From CAYOLL01 sp964404765 [NCBI: uncultured Gemmatimonadota bacterium] (lineage in GTDB: Bacteria; 4572-55), in contig CAYOLL010000027.1 of NCBI GenBank assembly GCA_964404765.1, positions 11,544 to 50,313 of the forward strand: a DNA stretch of 38,770 nt, written 5' to 3'. The position numbers and the translations under genes are program-made. This document shows positions 1 to 7,675 of the stretch, one piece after another. Under the pieces are notes generated by a model. The model made no database searches and had not been told where the DNA came from. It saw only the letters and a program-made list of their open reading frames with translations. Every line of letters begins with the position of its first letter. The first letter of the stretch is position 1.

Positions 1-2
1 GC

Positions 3-116
3 GACGAGCGGGCGGAGCAGGCGCTCCGGCAGATGATGCAAGAGCATCAGCGGGCTGAAGCGTTTGCTGCTAAACTGCGGGAGTTGGGCATCGATCCTGT
101 AACATTAGGGCAATAG
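3..116 (+). CDS. Uma2 family protein, C-terminal fragment (runs off window start)
   Basis: The frame starting at base 3 is open to a TAG at 114-116 and gives 37 residues. They form a charged helix rich in Glu, Gln, Arg and Ala, followed by the ending KLRELGIDPVTLGQ. Many Uma2 (DUF820, PD-(D/E)XK nuclease-like) proteins end in an ERAE/QRAE-type coiled segment followed by LRELGIDP, so the family call rests on this tail alone. The catalytic core lies outside the window. Two complete relatives of a shorter subtype without this tail sit at 4030-5272. Function in the cell is unknown for the family. Confidence 0.6.
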   Translation, partial: DERAEQALRQMMQEHQRAEAFAAKLRELGIDPVTLGQ

Positions 117-154
117 GCGTAATTTTACTACCGATCATTTAGAAGGAGGAAAAA

Positions 155-943
155 ATGCAAAGTCATGTTGTCGATTTTCAGATTATTGGAGATGATATTC
201 AAATTGTGGAGGTTGAGCTGGACCCCCAGGAAACAGTTATCGCAGAAGCCGGGGTCATGAACTACATGGATGACGGCATTACTTTTGAAGCCAAGATGGG
301 CGACGGCTCCAAGCCGGATGAAGGTTTTATGGGCAAATTGTTCGGCGCTGCCAAGCGTGTAGTTACCGGCGAGTCAATCTTTATAACCCATTTTACCAAT
401 ACCGGCAGCGAAAAAAAGCGAGTGGCTTTTGCAGCGCCATTTCCGGGCAAAATCCTGCCTATTAACTTAGCCCAAATGGGTGGAGAGTTAATTTGCCAAA
501 AAGATTCGTTCTTATGCGCTGCCCTGGGAACCGAAATTAGTATTGCGTTTACGAAGCGGATCGGCAGCGGCTTTTTTGGCGGCGAAGGCTTTATTTTGCA
601 GCGCTTGCGCGGTGACGGTATGGCTTTTGTTCATGCCGGCGGAACGATTGTTAAAAAGGAATTGCATGGCGAGTTGATTCGTGTAGATACAGGCTGTATC
701 GTTGGTTTTACGCCGGGTATTGACTATGATATCCAAATGGTAAAAGGCTTTAAATCCATATTTTTTGGTGGTGAGGGGCTTTTTCTGGCGACATTGCAAG
801 GCACAGGCACTGTCTTTTTACAGAGCTTGCCATTCTCGCGTCTGGCAGATCGGATATTGCAACACGCTCCACAGGCGGGCGGTCGTCGAAGCGAAGAAGG
901 CTCGGTTTTAGGCTCGCTTGGTAATGCAATAAGTGGAGATTAG
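155..943 (+). CDS. AIM24 / TIGR00266 family protein
   Basis: 262 residues, the usual length of the TIGR00266 (AIM24, formerly DUF124) family of single-domain beta-rich proteins. Recognisable parts are the start ([19 protein letters not shown], then AEAGVMNYM), the Gly-rich stretch [18 protein letters not shown] and the repeat-like [18 protein letters not shown]. The two FFGGEG units reflect the internally repeated fold of the family. A strong ribosome site (AGAAGGAGGA) stands 5 bases before the ATG and supports this start. There is no signal peptide or membrane segment, so the protein is expected to be cytosolic or peripherally attached. The biochemical role of bacterial members is not established; the mitochondrial relative affects inner-membrane organisation. 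It is probably not in one operon with the M42 gene 145 bp downstream. Confidence 0.88.
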   Translation: MQSHVVDFQIIGDDIQIVEVELDPQETVIAEAGVMNYMDDGITFEAKMGDGSKPDEGFMGKLFGAAKRVVTGESIFITHFTNTGSEKKRVAFAAPFPGKILPINLAQMGGELICQKDSFLCAALGTEISIAFTKRIGSGFFGGEGFILQRLRGDGMAFVHAGGTIVKKELHGELIRVDTGCIVGFTPGIDYDIQMVKGFKSIFFGGEGLFLATLQGTGTVFLQSLPFSRLADRILQHAPQAGGRRSEEGSVLGSLGNAISGD

Positions 944-964
944 TTTAAAATTATGACCGAAGTA

Positions 965-980
965 GCAAAATTAATTTTGC
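965..980. repeat. 16-bp perfect palindrome between AIM24-like and M42 genes
   Basis: The sequence GCAAAATTAATTTTGC is its own reverse complement. It lies 22 bp after the AIM24-family stop. It could be an operator or a weak hairpin; there is no T-run, so a terminator is unlikely. Confidence 0.4.
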
Positions 981-1088
981 AAGTCATTTCACTGCAAAGA
1001 GTTACAGGCAAATTAAAATTTGCTATTCCAATAATTTTAGAGGTTGCTTCGGCGTGACATGCGTTGTTAAGGAAAAAAAGAGGGAACT

Positions 1089-2126
1089 ATGGAATCTTGG
1101 TCGCCTGCTCTTGATTTTGCTGTTGAGGAGCTTTGCATATTATGTGGCATACCCAGCCCGACCGGTTTTACCGGGCTTATTAAAGAGCATCTTGTTAAAA
1201 AGTTTGCCGCGCTTGGTTATCCGGCAGCGATTTCGGAAAAGGGCTCGGTTTTAATTACGTTGGGCGGGCAAAACAACCCCTTGGTTTTAACGGCCCATTT
1301 TGATACTTTAGGCGCAATGGTTCGCGCAATTAAATCTAACGGACGGTTGCGGCTTACCCGCATTGGCGGTTATCCGGAGAATAATATAGAGGCCGAAAAC
1401 TGTCTGATTCATACCCGATCCGGGAAAACGTACACGGCAACAATTCAATTAACACATGCATCCGTCCATGTCCATGACGATGTCGGCAGCCTGAAACGAA
1501 GCGATGAAACGGTTGAGGTTGTCATTGACGAGAAAGTTTCGACCCGGGACGATGTGCAGGCATTAGGCATTCGCACGGGCGATTTTATTACATTTGATCC
1601 ACGGGTTGTGCAGACCCCCAGCGGTTTTATTAAAAGTCGCCATTTGGATGACAAAGCCAGCGTTGCTATTTTATTGGCGATGACCCAATTGATAAAAGAT
1701 GAGCATCTTGTTCTAAATCGTAAAGTCTACCTGCTGTTTACCGGCTACGAGGAAGTAGGGCACGGGGCGTCAGCATTTATCCCGCCCGATGCGAAGGAAA
1801 TTATTGCCGTTGATATGGGCGCGGTTGGCGATGATTTGGAGACGGACGAGTTTAAAGTTTCTATTTGTCCAAAAGATGCCGGTGGGCCTTACGATTACGA
1901 AGTGACAACTCGACTTATCCAAAAAGCCGAGCAGCTCGGATTAAATTTTGCGGTTGATATTTATCCGCGTTACGGCTCTGATGCCGAAGCAACTTTAGCC
2001 GCGGGTTATGATCTTAAGCACGGTTTAGTTGGCCCGGGTGTCTCGGCCTCTCACGGCTACGAGCGCACCCATCGGGAGGGCCTTGAAAATACGCTCAAAC
2101 TATTGGTAAGTTATATTTGCGACTGA
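1089..2126 (+). CDS. M42 family metallo-aminopeptidase
   Basis: 345 residues, typical of the M42 family (glutamyl aminopeptidase/FrvX/TET-type), cytosolic di-metal aminopeptidases that form large hollow complexes and trim short peptides. The metal and catalytic motifs are all visible. TAHFDTLG holds H70. RHLDDKAS holds the bridging Asp (D187/D188). YEEVGHG holds the general base E221 and ligand E222. AVDMGA holds D242 and SASHGYERTH holds H322. The insert between about 75 and 180 is the expected dimerisation domain. The ATG follows a modest purine-rich ribosome site (AGAGGGAAC). An overlapping 66-residue frame that starts earlier is a shadow. The gene stands alone, with 240 bp of repeat-bearing spacer downstream. 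Confidence 0.93.
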   Translation: MESWSPALDFAVEELCILCGIPSPTGFTGLIKEHLVKKFAALGYPAAISEKGSVLITLGGQNNPLVLTAHFDTLGAMVRAIKSNGRLRLTRIGGYPENNIEAENCLIHTRSGKTYTATIQLTHASVHVHDDVGSLKRSDETVEVVIDEKVSTRDDVQALGIRTGDFITFDPRVVQTPSGFIKSRHLDDKASVAILLAMTQLIKDEHLVLNRKVYLLFTGYEEVGHGASAFIPPDAKEIIAVDMGAVGDDLETDEFKVSICPKDAGGPYDYEVTTRLIQKAEQLGLNFAVDIYPRYGSDAEATLAAGYDLKHGLVGPGVSASHGYERTHREGLENTLKLLVSYICD

Positions 2127-2221
2127 AAATACAGTTTTCAAGAGCGTATTTTTAGAAGGCAATTTTCGTTCTTGTGGTCTGAGCGTACGTTATTTAAATA
2201 GAACCAATTGCATGTGCTTGG

Positions 2222-2299
2222 GTAGACCCTCACGGTCTTGGCGCATAACTGTTTGAAGTTGCGTGTATTACAATTAGACCCTCAGGGTCTCGGTCACTG
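2222..2299. repeat. Two AGACCCT-type short palindromes
   Basis: Two near-identical palindromic words, AGACCCTCACGGTCT at about 2224 and AGACCCTCAGGGTCT at about 2276, stand about 50 bp apart upstream of clpP. A related CCCTAAGGGTCTT lies at about 38685 after the last gene. They could be operator half-sites or remnants of a small dispersed repeat. No function is assigned. Confidence 0.4.
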
Positions 2300-2369
2300 A
2301 ACCAGGCTATAAATTCAGCAAGTTGACATGTTGAGTTTGTTACTTGGAACGGAACCGATAACATTTAAT

Positions 2370-2374
2370 GGAGG
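2370..2374 (+). promoter_or_regulatory. Ribosome binding site that decides the clpP start
   Basis: GGAGG overlaps the in-frame ATG at 2368 and ends 5 bases before GTG 2380. The ATG itself has no Shine-Dalgarno sequence in front of it. This favours the GTG as the real start. Confidence 0.55.
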
Positions 2375-2379
2375 ATGCT

Positions 2380-2982
2380 GTGCGGCGTACATTTGGCGAA
2401 GAAAACGAAAACGATCAAGAGTCTGAGAAAGATAAAAAAAACAAGTTAAGCTTCTATGATCGACTACTTAAATCCCGAACAATCATTATCTGCGGTGAAA
2501 TTGACCAGAAATTAGCCAAGGGATTTATGGAGCAACTCCTGGTTTTGGCAGATGACTCCAATGACGACATTAAAATTTTCATCAATTCGCAGGGTGGGCA
2601 TGTGGAATCCGGCGATACCATCTTTGATATGATGCGTTATGTCAAGCCGGTGGTTAAGGTAATAGGCACCGGCTGGGTTGCCAGCGCCGGCGCTTTAATC
2701 TATTTGGCCGTCCCGCGTGAGAATCGTTACAGTCTGCCCAACACCCGCTTTTTGATTCATCAGCCCATGGGCGGCGTGGGCGGTAGCGCTTCCGACATTG
2801 CCATTGAAGCCAACGAGATCATCAAAATGCGTGAACGACTCAATCGAACCATCGCGGAGCAAACCGGCCAGCCATTTGATAGAATTGAACAGGATTCTGA
2901 CCGTAATTTTTGGCTGTCAGCCGAAGAGGCTAAGAATTACGGGATTGTTGGTAAGATTATTAACTCGGCGGATGAATTCTAA
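2380..2982 (+). CDS. clpP: ATP-dependent Clp protease proteolytic subunit (ClpP-type)
   Basis: Serine protease subunit of the ClpP/crotonase fold that normally forms a tetradecameric chamber fed by a ClpX or ClpA-type unfoldase. The whole triad is present (numbering from the upstream ATG 2368): Ser106 in WVASAGAL, His131 in LIHQPMGG and Asp176 in EQDSDRNFWLS. The Gly-rich oxyanion loop appears as NSQGGHVESGD. The N-terminus is an unusual, highly charged stretch (about residues 8-27, EENENDQESEKDKK) where typical ClpP has its short axial loop. The GTG start at 2380 is preferred because GGAGG is placed correctly for it; ATG 2368 would add four residues. No clpX or tig neighbours it, so it may be a second, divergent ClpP copy. 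The catalytic motifs make an active protease likely. Confidence 0.87.
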   Translation: MRRTFGEENENDQESEKDKKNKLSFYDRLLKSRTIIICGEIDQKLAKGFMEQLLVLADDSNDDIKIFINSQGGHVESGDTIFDMMRYVKPVVKVIGTGWVASAGALIYLAVPRENRYSLPNTRFLIHQPMGGVGGSASDIAIEANEIIKMRERLNRTIAEQTGQPFDRIEQDSDRNFWLSAEEAKNYGIVGKIINSADEF

Positions 2983-3078
2983 AACTGTGGGAATTATTAT
3001 AGCTCTATTTTTTCGAACGATAGACAAAAAATGGAAATTTTATACTTTCAACGGGCACAATCTTTCATTTTTAGGGCA

Positions 3079-3155
3079 TGTCATTCCGGCACGTTTTTAG
3101 CCGGAATCTTCTTACAAAAAAACAAGATGCCGGATAAAAGCATTCCGGCATGACA
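3079..3155. repeat. Tandem hairpin repeat (CCGGAAT type), possible terminator
   Basis: The outer arms TGTCATTCCGG (3079-3089) and CCGGCATGACA (3145-3155) are inverted with one mismatch. Inside are two smaller hairpins built on ATTCCGGC/GCCGGAAT and TGCCGG/CCGGCA. It lies between the convergent clpP and SAM hydroxide adenosyltransferase genes, so it may help end transcription. It looks like a palindromic intergenic repeat that probably recurs elsewhere in the genome. Confidence 0.55.
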
Positions 3156-3217
3156 GTGAATTTGAAAATGAAATAATGTGGCCGTTGAAAGTATATCCTG
3201 TTCATCCATACAGGATT

Positions 3218-4021
3218 TCAGGCGCGCGGACGGATGCAAACGTCGTCTTCTGAACGGGCGCGCAATTCGTTGGCGGCATTGCCCTGATTGACGGCGATTT
3301 CCATAAATCCGGAGCTGCCAAAATAAGCGACGGTCTGGCCCGGCTCTACATCGGAATAGGTAAGATGCAAATTTTCCACGCGGCGACTGCCGATTTCCAC
3401 AATAATATTATTGGGATCAAAATTTTGCTCTTTCAACGCCTCCATCGAAAAATTAGTGACGATATTGCCGAAAGAGTCGATATGGATGATTTTGCCATAA
3501 AGCCGATCTTCATAGCGCTCAACACCCGGGAAAGACAGGGACGGGCCTTGTTCGACAATCGGGCCGAATTCTTCTACCGGCACGCCTTTGGAAATGTAAG
3601 CGGCGACTGCGGAAAAAACATCGCGTCCGTGGAAGGTGCTGCTTACGTGCGGCAGAAAATATTTTTCGTTTTCGATGGCGATGGTGCGGATGACATCGGC
3701 GCGGCGATAGGCTAACGAAACCAGGCCGTTATCCGGCGCGACAAAGAAATAGCGTAACGTCTCGACAATAATGCCGATGCGCGCACTGCCCACGCCCGGA
3801 TCCACCACCGCCAAATGGGTAGAGCCTTCCGGAAAGTAGCGGTAGCAGTTGCGCAGCACAAACGCGCCTTCCCAAATCTTTTGCGGCGTAATGTGATTGC
3901 TGATGTCGACAAAGCGGACATCGGGATTAATGCCGAGCATCACCCCTTTCATCGTGCCGACAAAGCCGTCTTTGGTGTCAAAGTCCGTTAAAAAAGTAAC
4001 AATTCCATTTGCTTTGGCCAT
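3218..4021 (-). CDS. SAM hydroxide adenosyltransferase (DUF62 family)
   Basis: 267 residues, the standard length of the DUF62/SAM_adeno_trans family. These enzymes cleave S-adenosylmethionine with hydroxide to adenosine and methionine, and are related to fluorinase and chlorinase. The hydrolase triad is visible: D74 and R81 in VVDPGVGSARIG, and H131 in STFHGRDVF. Other family marks are FLTDFDTKDGFVGTMKGVM near the N-terminus, VAPDNGL (95-101) and the C-terminal-domain segment HIDSFGNIVTNF. I see nothing that indicates a halogenase. It ends a minus-strand run whose next gene upstream is a Uma2 gene 8 bp away, so the two may be co-transcribed. The physiological purpose of the reaction is unsettled. 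Confidence 0.92.
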   Translation of the reverse strand: MAKANGIVTFLTDFDTKDGFVGTMKGVMLGINPDVRFVDISNHITPQKIWEGAFVLRNCYRYFPEGSTHLAVVDPGVGSARIGIIVETLRYFFVAPDNGLVSLAYRRADVIRTIAIENEKYFLPHVSSTFHGRDVFSAVAAYISKGVPVEEFGPIVEQGPSLSFPGVERYEDRLYGKIIHIDSFGNIVTNFSMEALKEQNFDPNNIIVEIGSRRVENLHLTYSDVEPGQTVAYFGSSGFMEIAVNQGNAANELRARSEDDVCIRPRA

Positions 4022-4029
4022 AACAACCC

Positions 4030-4506
4030 CTAAATTTTGATCTTCTTTGGAAAATCCGCAAACAGTTTTGAATTTTTCAGCTTGCCGTCCAAATCATAAA
4101 ATCGCATGTTGCCGTTCAAGTCGCAAATCCAAACTTCCAATGCGCCCTGATCAAAGTAAAGCTGCCGCTTTTCCTCAATTTCCGCGTCTGTATTACTACC
4201 GGATAGCACTTCCACACAAATTTCCGGCGAAATAGGGCTTTCGGTTTTACCTTTCATCTTTTTGAATCGTTCTGCGGAGGCCCAGGCGACATCGGCCACC
4301 TTTGTGCCCAGCCGGGTTGCAATGGCGCATTCGGCAAGCGCTTGGCCGTTGCTTTGACGAACCCGGATTAAATAGCCGATCTCGCTTTGATACGCCGAAT
4401 GATTAATCTTTACCGGCGACATGAGAATTTGTCCCCTTTCATTCAGCTCAATCTTAAAAGGTAAGTTTTGCAGAGCGGGTTGTGCGCAGACTTGCTGCCA
4501 GTTCAT
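4030..4506 (-). CDS. Uma2 family protein (DUF820), copy 1
   Basis: 158 residues of the short Uma2 subtype. The PD-(D/E)XK-like core is visible as TKVADVAW (acidic residue), PEICVEVLSGSN (Glu) and EKRQLYF, followed by EVWICDLNGNMRFYD. It begins MNWQQVCAQPALQNLPFKIE, almost identical to the paralogue at 4775-5272, so the pair arose by tandem duplication. The ribosome site AGGGAGG is well placed before the ATG. This copy keeps an intact C-terminus (SKLFADFPKKIKI), which serves as the reference for the ending lost in copy 2. Uma2 proteins are very abundant in some lineages; nuclease activity is predicted from the fold but no biological role is established. Confidence 0.85.
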   Translation of the reverse strand: MNWQQVCAQPALQNLPFKIELNERGQILMSPVKINHSAYQSEIGYLIRVRQSNGQALAECAIATRLGTKVADVAWASAERFKKMKGKTESPISPEICVEVLSGSNTDAEIEEKRQLYFDQGALEVWICDLNGNMRFYDLDGKLKNSKLFADFPKKIKI

Positions 4507-4572
4507 ACAAACCTCCCTCCAAGCTTGGAGTTTGTCAAGATGATGTCGTAAGCGTTTCTATTTTTACACCTG

Positions 4573-4626
4573 TTATATTTTTATTTTTTGTGGAAAATCT
4601 CCAAACAGCTTTGAAGTTTTCAACTT
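4573..4626 (-). pseudogene. Detached 3' end of Uma2 copy 2
   Basis: Read on the minus strand, these bases encode KLKTSKLFGDFPQKIKI and a TAA (complement of 4573-4575). This matches the end of Uma2 copy 1 (KLKNSKLFADFPKKIKI). If the element at 4627-4844 and one copy of the AACTT duplication are removed, the piece joins the main Uma2 frame at 4850 without a frameshift. It is therefore the original C-terminus, cut off by the insertion. As far as can be seen it is not translated now. Confidence 0.8.
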
Positions 4627-4844
4627 CAGACCTCCTGATCCCGTGCGAGGCTAACAGTCGTGAAACTTATTTCTGCAAAAGCGGTTAACGCCGATTTTGC
4701 TCCCTAAAAAGGGTTGCTTTGAGCGTGAATCTCATGAGACCATTTTTGTAAAGTTTCCAACGCGGATTCAGCGTTTACAAGGGTTGGAGACATTGGATAT
4801 TCAAAAATGGTCTCACTCCAGATTCACGCGGATCAGGAGGTCTG
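4627..4844. mobile_element. 218-bp MITE-like element inserted in Uma2 copy 2
   Basis: The ends are a perfect 15-bp inverted repeat (CAGACCTCCTGATCC at 4627-4641 and its complement at 4830-4844). They are flanked by a 5-bp direct duplication AACTT (4622-4626 and 4845-4849). Inside is a second inverted pair, 4723-4748 with 4802-4829, sharing GCGTGAATCT and GAGACCATTTTTG, so the right half can fold on itself. No transposase is encoded. Terminal inverted repeats, target duplication and small non-coding size fit a miniature element moved by a transposase elsewhere in the genome. The parent family cannot be named from this window. Confidence 0.8.
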
Positions 4845-5272
4845 AACTTACTCTTGGCGCTATAAAAATGCATTGCGCCTTCCTGATCGCAAATCCAAAC
4901 TTCCTGGGCGCCTTGCGCAAAGTAGAGCTTTCTTTTTTCGACAATCTCCCGATCCGTATTGCTCTCCGACAGCACTTCTACACAAACTTCCGGGGCGATG
5001 GAGCACTCGGCTTCATTAACAATATCCGGCAGCCGCTGGTCAGAGACCCAGGCAACATCGGCAACTTTTGTCCCTTTGGGTGTGCTAATGGCGCATTCAA
5101 CCAGGACTGCGCCGTCTTTTAATTGGGCTGCTAAAAAAGCGTTGATCCTGCCTTGATAAATCGAATGCTTCACTTTTACCGGCGACATGAGAATTTGTCC
5201 CCTCTCGTTCAACTCAATCTTAAAAGGTAAGTTTTGTAAAGCGGGGTGTGCGCATACTTGCTGCCAGTTCAT
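4775..5272 (-). CDS. Uma2 family protein, copy 2, with C-terminus replaced by an element insertion
   Basis: 165 residues. The first 140 or so parallel copy 1: MNWQQVCAHPALQNL, TKVADVAWVSDQR, PEVCVEVLSESN and EKRKLYFAQGAQEVWICDQ. After SAKSK the sequence turns into RPPDPRESGVRPFLNIQCL, which is translated from the inserted element at 4627-4844, and stops inside it. The lost native ending can still be read at 4573-4626. The predicted catalytic residues lie upstream of the break, so the protein could still fold, but its last strand/helix is foreign. The ribosome site AAGGAGG lies just 11 bp after the glyQ stop, so this gene is probably translated from the glyQ transcript. Confidence 0.8.
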   Translation of the reverse strand: MNWQQVCAHPALQNLPFKIELNERGQILMSPVKVKHSIYQGRINAFLAAQLKDGAVLVECAISTPKGTKVADVAWVSDQRLPDIVNEAECSIAPEVCVEVLSESNTDREIVEKRKLYFAQGAQEVWICDQEGAMHFYSAKSKFRPPDPRESGVRPFLNIQCLQPL

Positions 5273-5283
5273 ACAAACCTCCT

Positions 5284-6141
5284 TTAGGAAGCCGGCTCGC
5301 TCTCATATTTCTCCACATAGGCCTCGGCAGTGCGTCGGGCCAGATCGCGCACGCGGGCAATGTAGCCGACCCGCTCGGTCACGCTGATTGCGCCGCGCGC
5401 ATCCAGCAGGTTGAAGGTGTGCGAGCATTTCATCACGTACTCATAGCCGGGATAGACCAACTTTTTATCCAGCAAGGCTTTGGCTTCTTTTTCGTACATG
5501 TTAAATAATTGAAACAGCATTTCGGCGTTGGAAGCTTCAAAGTTGTAGGTCGAGCCTTCAATTTCCGTGGCCAGATGGACATCGGCGTAGGTGTAGCCGT
5601 CCACCCACTCGATCTGTTTAAAATCATCCACGCCCTGAATGTACATGGTCAGCCGTTCCAGACCGTAGGTCAACTCCACCGATACGGGCGATAAATCAAT
5701 GCCGCCGACTTGCTGAAAATAAGTGAACTGCGTCACTTCCATGCCGTCTAACCAGACTTCCCAACCCAGACCCCAAGCGCCCAGCGTCGGCGATTCCCAG
5801 TCGTCTTCCACAAAACGGATGTCGTGATCCTTCAGCCGGATGCCCAGCGCTTCCAAACTCTCCAGATATAACTGCTGTGAATTGTCCGGTGACGGTTTTA
5901 AGATAACCTGAAATTGGTAATAATGCTGCATCCGGTTGGGATTCTCGCCATAGCGGCCGTCTTTGGGCCGGCGTGATGGCTGAACATAGGCCACTTTCCA
6001 CGGCTTTTTACCCAGCGCATACAAAAATGTGGCCGGATGAAACGTGCCGGCGCCGACTTCCAAATCCAGCGGCTGGCGAATGATGCAGCCCTGTTTGGCC
6101 CAGTAATTTTGCAAGGTGAGAATCACATTCTGAAAGTTCAC
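5284..6141 (-). CDS. glyQ: Glycine--tRNA ligase alpha subunit
   Basis: Alpha subunit of the bacterial alpha2beta2 glycyl-tRNA synthetase, which forms glycyl-adenylate. 285 residues, close to the usual 290-300. Family hallmarks are clear: [13 protein letters not shown] at the N-terminus, [62 protein letters not shown] and [15 protein letters not shown]. The start is a GTG (6139-6141) with AAAGGAG upstream. Normally the beta-subunit gene glyS follows directly. Here the next gene downstream is a Uma2 gene instead, so glyS must be elsewhere. Confidence 0.97.
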   Translation of the reverse strand: MNFQNVILTLQNYWAKQGCIIRQPLDLEVGAGTFHPATFLYALGKKPWKVAYVQPSRRPKDGRYGENPNRMQHYYQFQVILKPSPDNSQQLYLESLEALGIRLKDHDIRFVEDDWESPTLGAWGLGWEVWLDGMEVTQFTYFQQVGGIDLSPVSVELTYGLERLTMYIQGVDDFKQIEWVDGYTYADVHLATEIEGSTYNFEASNAEMLFQLFNMYEKEAKALLDKKLVYPGYEYVMKCSHTFNLLDARGAISVTERVGYIARVRDLARRTAEAYVEKYESEPAS

Positions 6142-6181
6142 AGGAGTCGCTCCTTTGATGCAATTTTTTAGAGTCGCTGCC

Positions 6182-6199
6182 GCGAGTCGGGAGACTCGC
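6182..6199. repeat. Short hairpin upstream of glyQ
   Basis: GCGAGTCGGGAGACTCGC forms a compact stem and is followed by GCTAC. Similar GCGAGTC/TAGCGCG words are common as dispersed intergenic repeats, and the spacer at 18490-18543 carries a related one. It sits in the 81-bp gap between the radical SAM gene stop and the glyQ start. Confidence 0.4.
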
Positions 6200-6222
6200 G
6201 CTACAATTCGCAGTTTACCGCG

Positions 6223-7545
6223 TTATGAAAAAGCAAAATGCTCCGGCTTCATTTCTTCCTGCGGCGGGTTAAAATAGCCGAGCTTTAGCCAGGGAAATGT
6301 GCTGCGTATCTCCGCTATCCAGCTGCGGATGCCCTGGGGTGATGACTCCGCCAAATCATGCAACTTTAGCTCATCCATATACCATTCCGGGTCAATATTC
6401 AGATTACGTGTTTGAATCATATTCAGTTTTACATCCTGCACAACGGCCTTTAGCGCGGCAGTCTCAGCGGGTTGATCGGTAAATCCAGGGAAAATAAAAT
6501 AGTTAATCGACACCCAGCGCTTAAAGCGGCGCATAATTCGCATGGTTTCCAGCACATGTTCAAAAGCATAGTTGCGCGGGCGGTAATAGGCATGATAATA
6601 ATGCTTTTGGGCGGAATTCATGCTGACGCGGATACTATCCAGACCGGCTTCGCACAACCGCTCCACTATTTGCGGGCGGCTGGCGTTGGTGTTCAGATTG
6701 ATAATGCCACGCGGGGTGCGCCGGCGAATCTCACGAATTGCGGCTTCAATCACATCACCGGCCAATAAAGGTTCTCCCTCGCAGCCCTGACCAAAGCTGA
6801 CTACCGGACGAGGGGCAGTTTCCAGATGCGGCACTGTAAATTCTACAATTTCTTCGACCGTTGGGACAAAGGTAATGCGATCCTGTGAAGATTTGACATG
6901 CGTTTCCTGCGGCTGTTCGGAAATGCAGCCTATGCAAACAGCGTTACAACCCGGGCTCGTCGGGATGGGACACTCAAAACGGCCAAGGCTAAAATTACGC
7001 GCCGCCGGACAACAGTAGCGATCCACACAATTATCCAACAGATGATGTACCAACCGGTTATGCGGATAACGTTTTGCCATTTGCCGCCGCTGCCGGTCAA
7101 TTTCGCGTTGGTCAAAGCCCTTAAGCTCCTGACGCTGATCGGGATCGATCCGCCCGCCGGCGACGACAAAGCCATTCCGCTGCCAGCCGATAGAGGTATA
7201 GTTATAAAGCGAAAGGCGTTGTGCGCCGGGTAAGGTCTGATAGGCGCTGCGATAGAATTGAACATAAGCCGGGGCCATAAAGCCGGAGACGGCAAAAACC
7301 GCTTGACCTTTATACTCCGGCACTTCTACAAATGCTTGGAGCTGCGGGTCGTAGCCGACAGGAATGCGCCCCGGCAAAACAAACAAGTCACTGCCATCCG
7401 GCAAATTGATCAACTCGTCTTTGGCCGGCAGAATCCGTTGCTTCAGGCGCATGCCGACCATTTTATATTCAGGTGTTTCAAAGACGTTACCCTGCGCATC
7501 ACTGACGACAAGATACGGCATATTTTTTGTAATATTTGGGGTCAT
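6223..7545 (-). CDS. Radical SAM protein with extra N-terminal cysteine cluster
   Basis: 440 residues. The radical SAM signature is C200-x3-C204-x2-C207 (CNAVCIGC), followed by SFGQGCEGEPLL (the family's GGEP-like strand) and NLNTNASRP and SIRVSMNSA strands of the TIM-type barrel. Before the signature lies a further Cys group (C173, C178, C179, C192) that may bind another cluster or zinc. The first 160 residues are not a domain I recognise. The protein is cytosolic by appearance and should use a 4Fe-4S cluster and SAM, but the substrate is unknown. The ribosome site before ATG 7545 is weak; a second Met at residue 9 is a possible start. It is followed after 81 bp by glyQ on the same strand. 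Confidence 0.85.
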   Translation of the reverse strand: MTPNITKNMPYLVVSDAQGNVFETPEYKMVGMRLKQRILPAKDELINLPDGSDLFVLPGRIPVGYDPQLQAFVEVPEYKGQAVFAVSGFMAPAYVQFYRSAYQTLPGAQRLSLYNYTSIGWQRNGFVVAGGRIDPDQRQELKGFDQREIDRQRRQMAKRYPHNRLVHHLLDNCVDRYCCPAARNFSLGRFECPIPTSPGCNAVCIGCISEQPQETHVKSSQDRITFVPTVEEIVEFTVPHLETAPRPVVSFGQGCEGEPLLAGDVIEAAIREIRRRTPRGIINLNTNASRPQIVERLCEAGLDSIRVSMNSAQKHYYHAYYRPRNYAFEHVLETMRIMRRFKRWVSINYFIFPGFTDQPAETAALKAVVQDVKLNMIQTRNLNIDPEWYMDELKLHDLAESSPQGIRSWIAEIRSTFPWLKLGYFNPPQEEMKPEHFAFS

Positions 7546-7561
7546 ATTTTACATCCGAGCA

Positions 7562-7594
7562 AGATATGACATTTCTCCAAGAAATGTCATATCT
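7562..7594. repeat. Perfect 15-bp inverted repeat
   Basis: AGATATGACATTTCT and its exact complement are separated by a few bases, giving a strong hairpin between the LOG-family gene and the radical SAM gene. No T-run follows on either side, so it is more like a dispersed palindromic repeat than a standard terminator, though it could slow transcription from the LOG gene. Confidence 0.6.
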
Positions 7595-7675
7595 ACTTTC
7601 GATTCGGCTTGCCTGCGTTAGGTTTTCCAAATGGGTTGACGCCAAAAATCTGGATTTGACCGTTTCAGTGTATGC

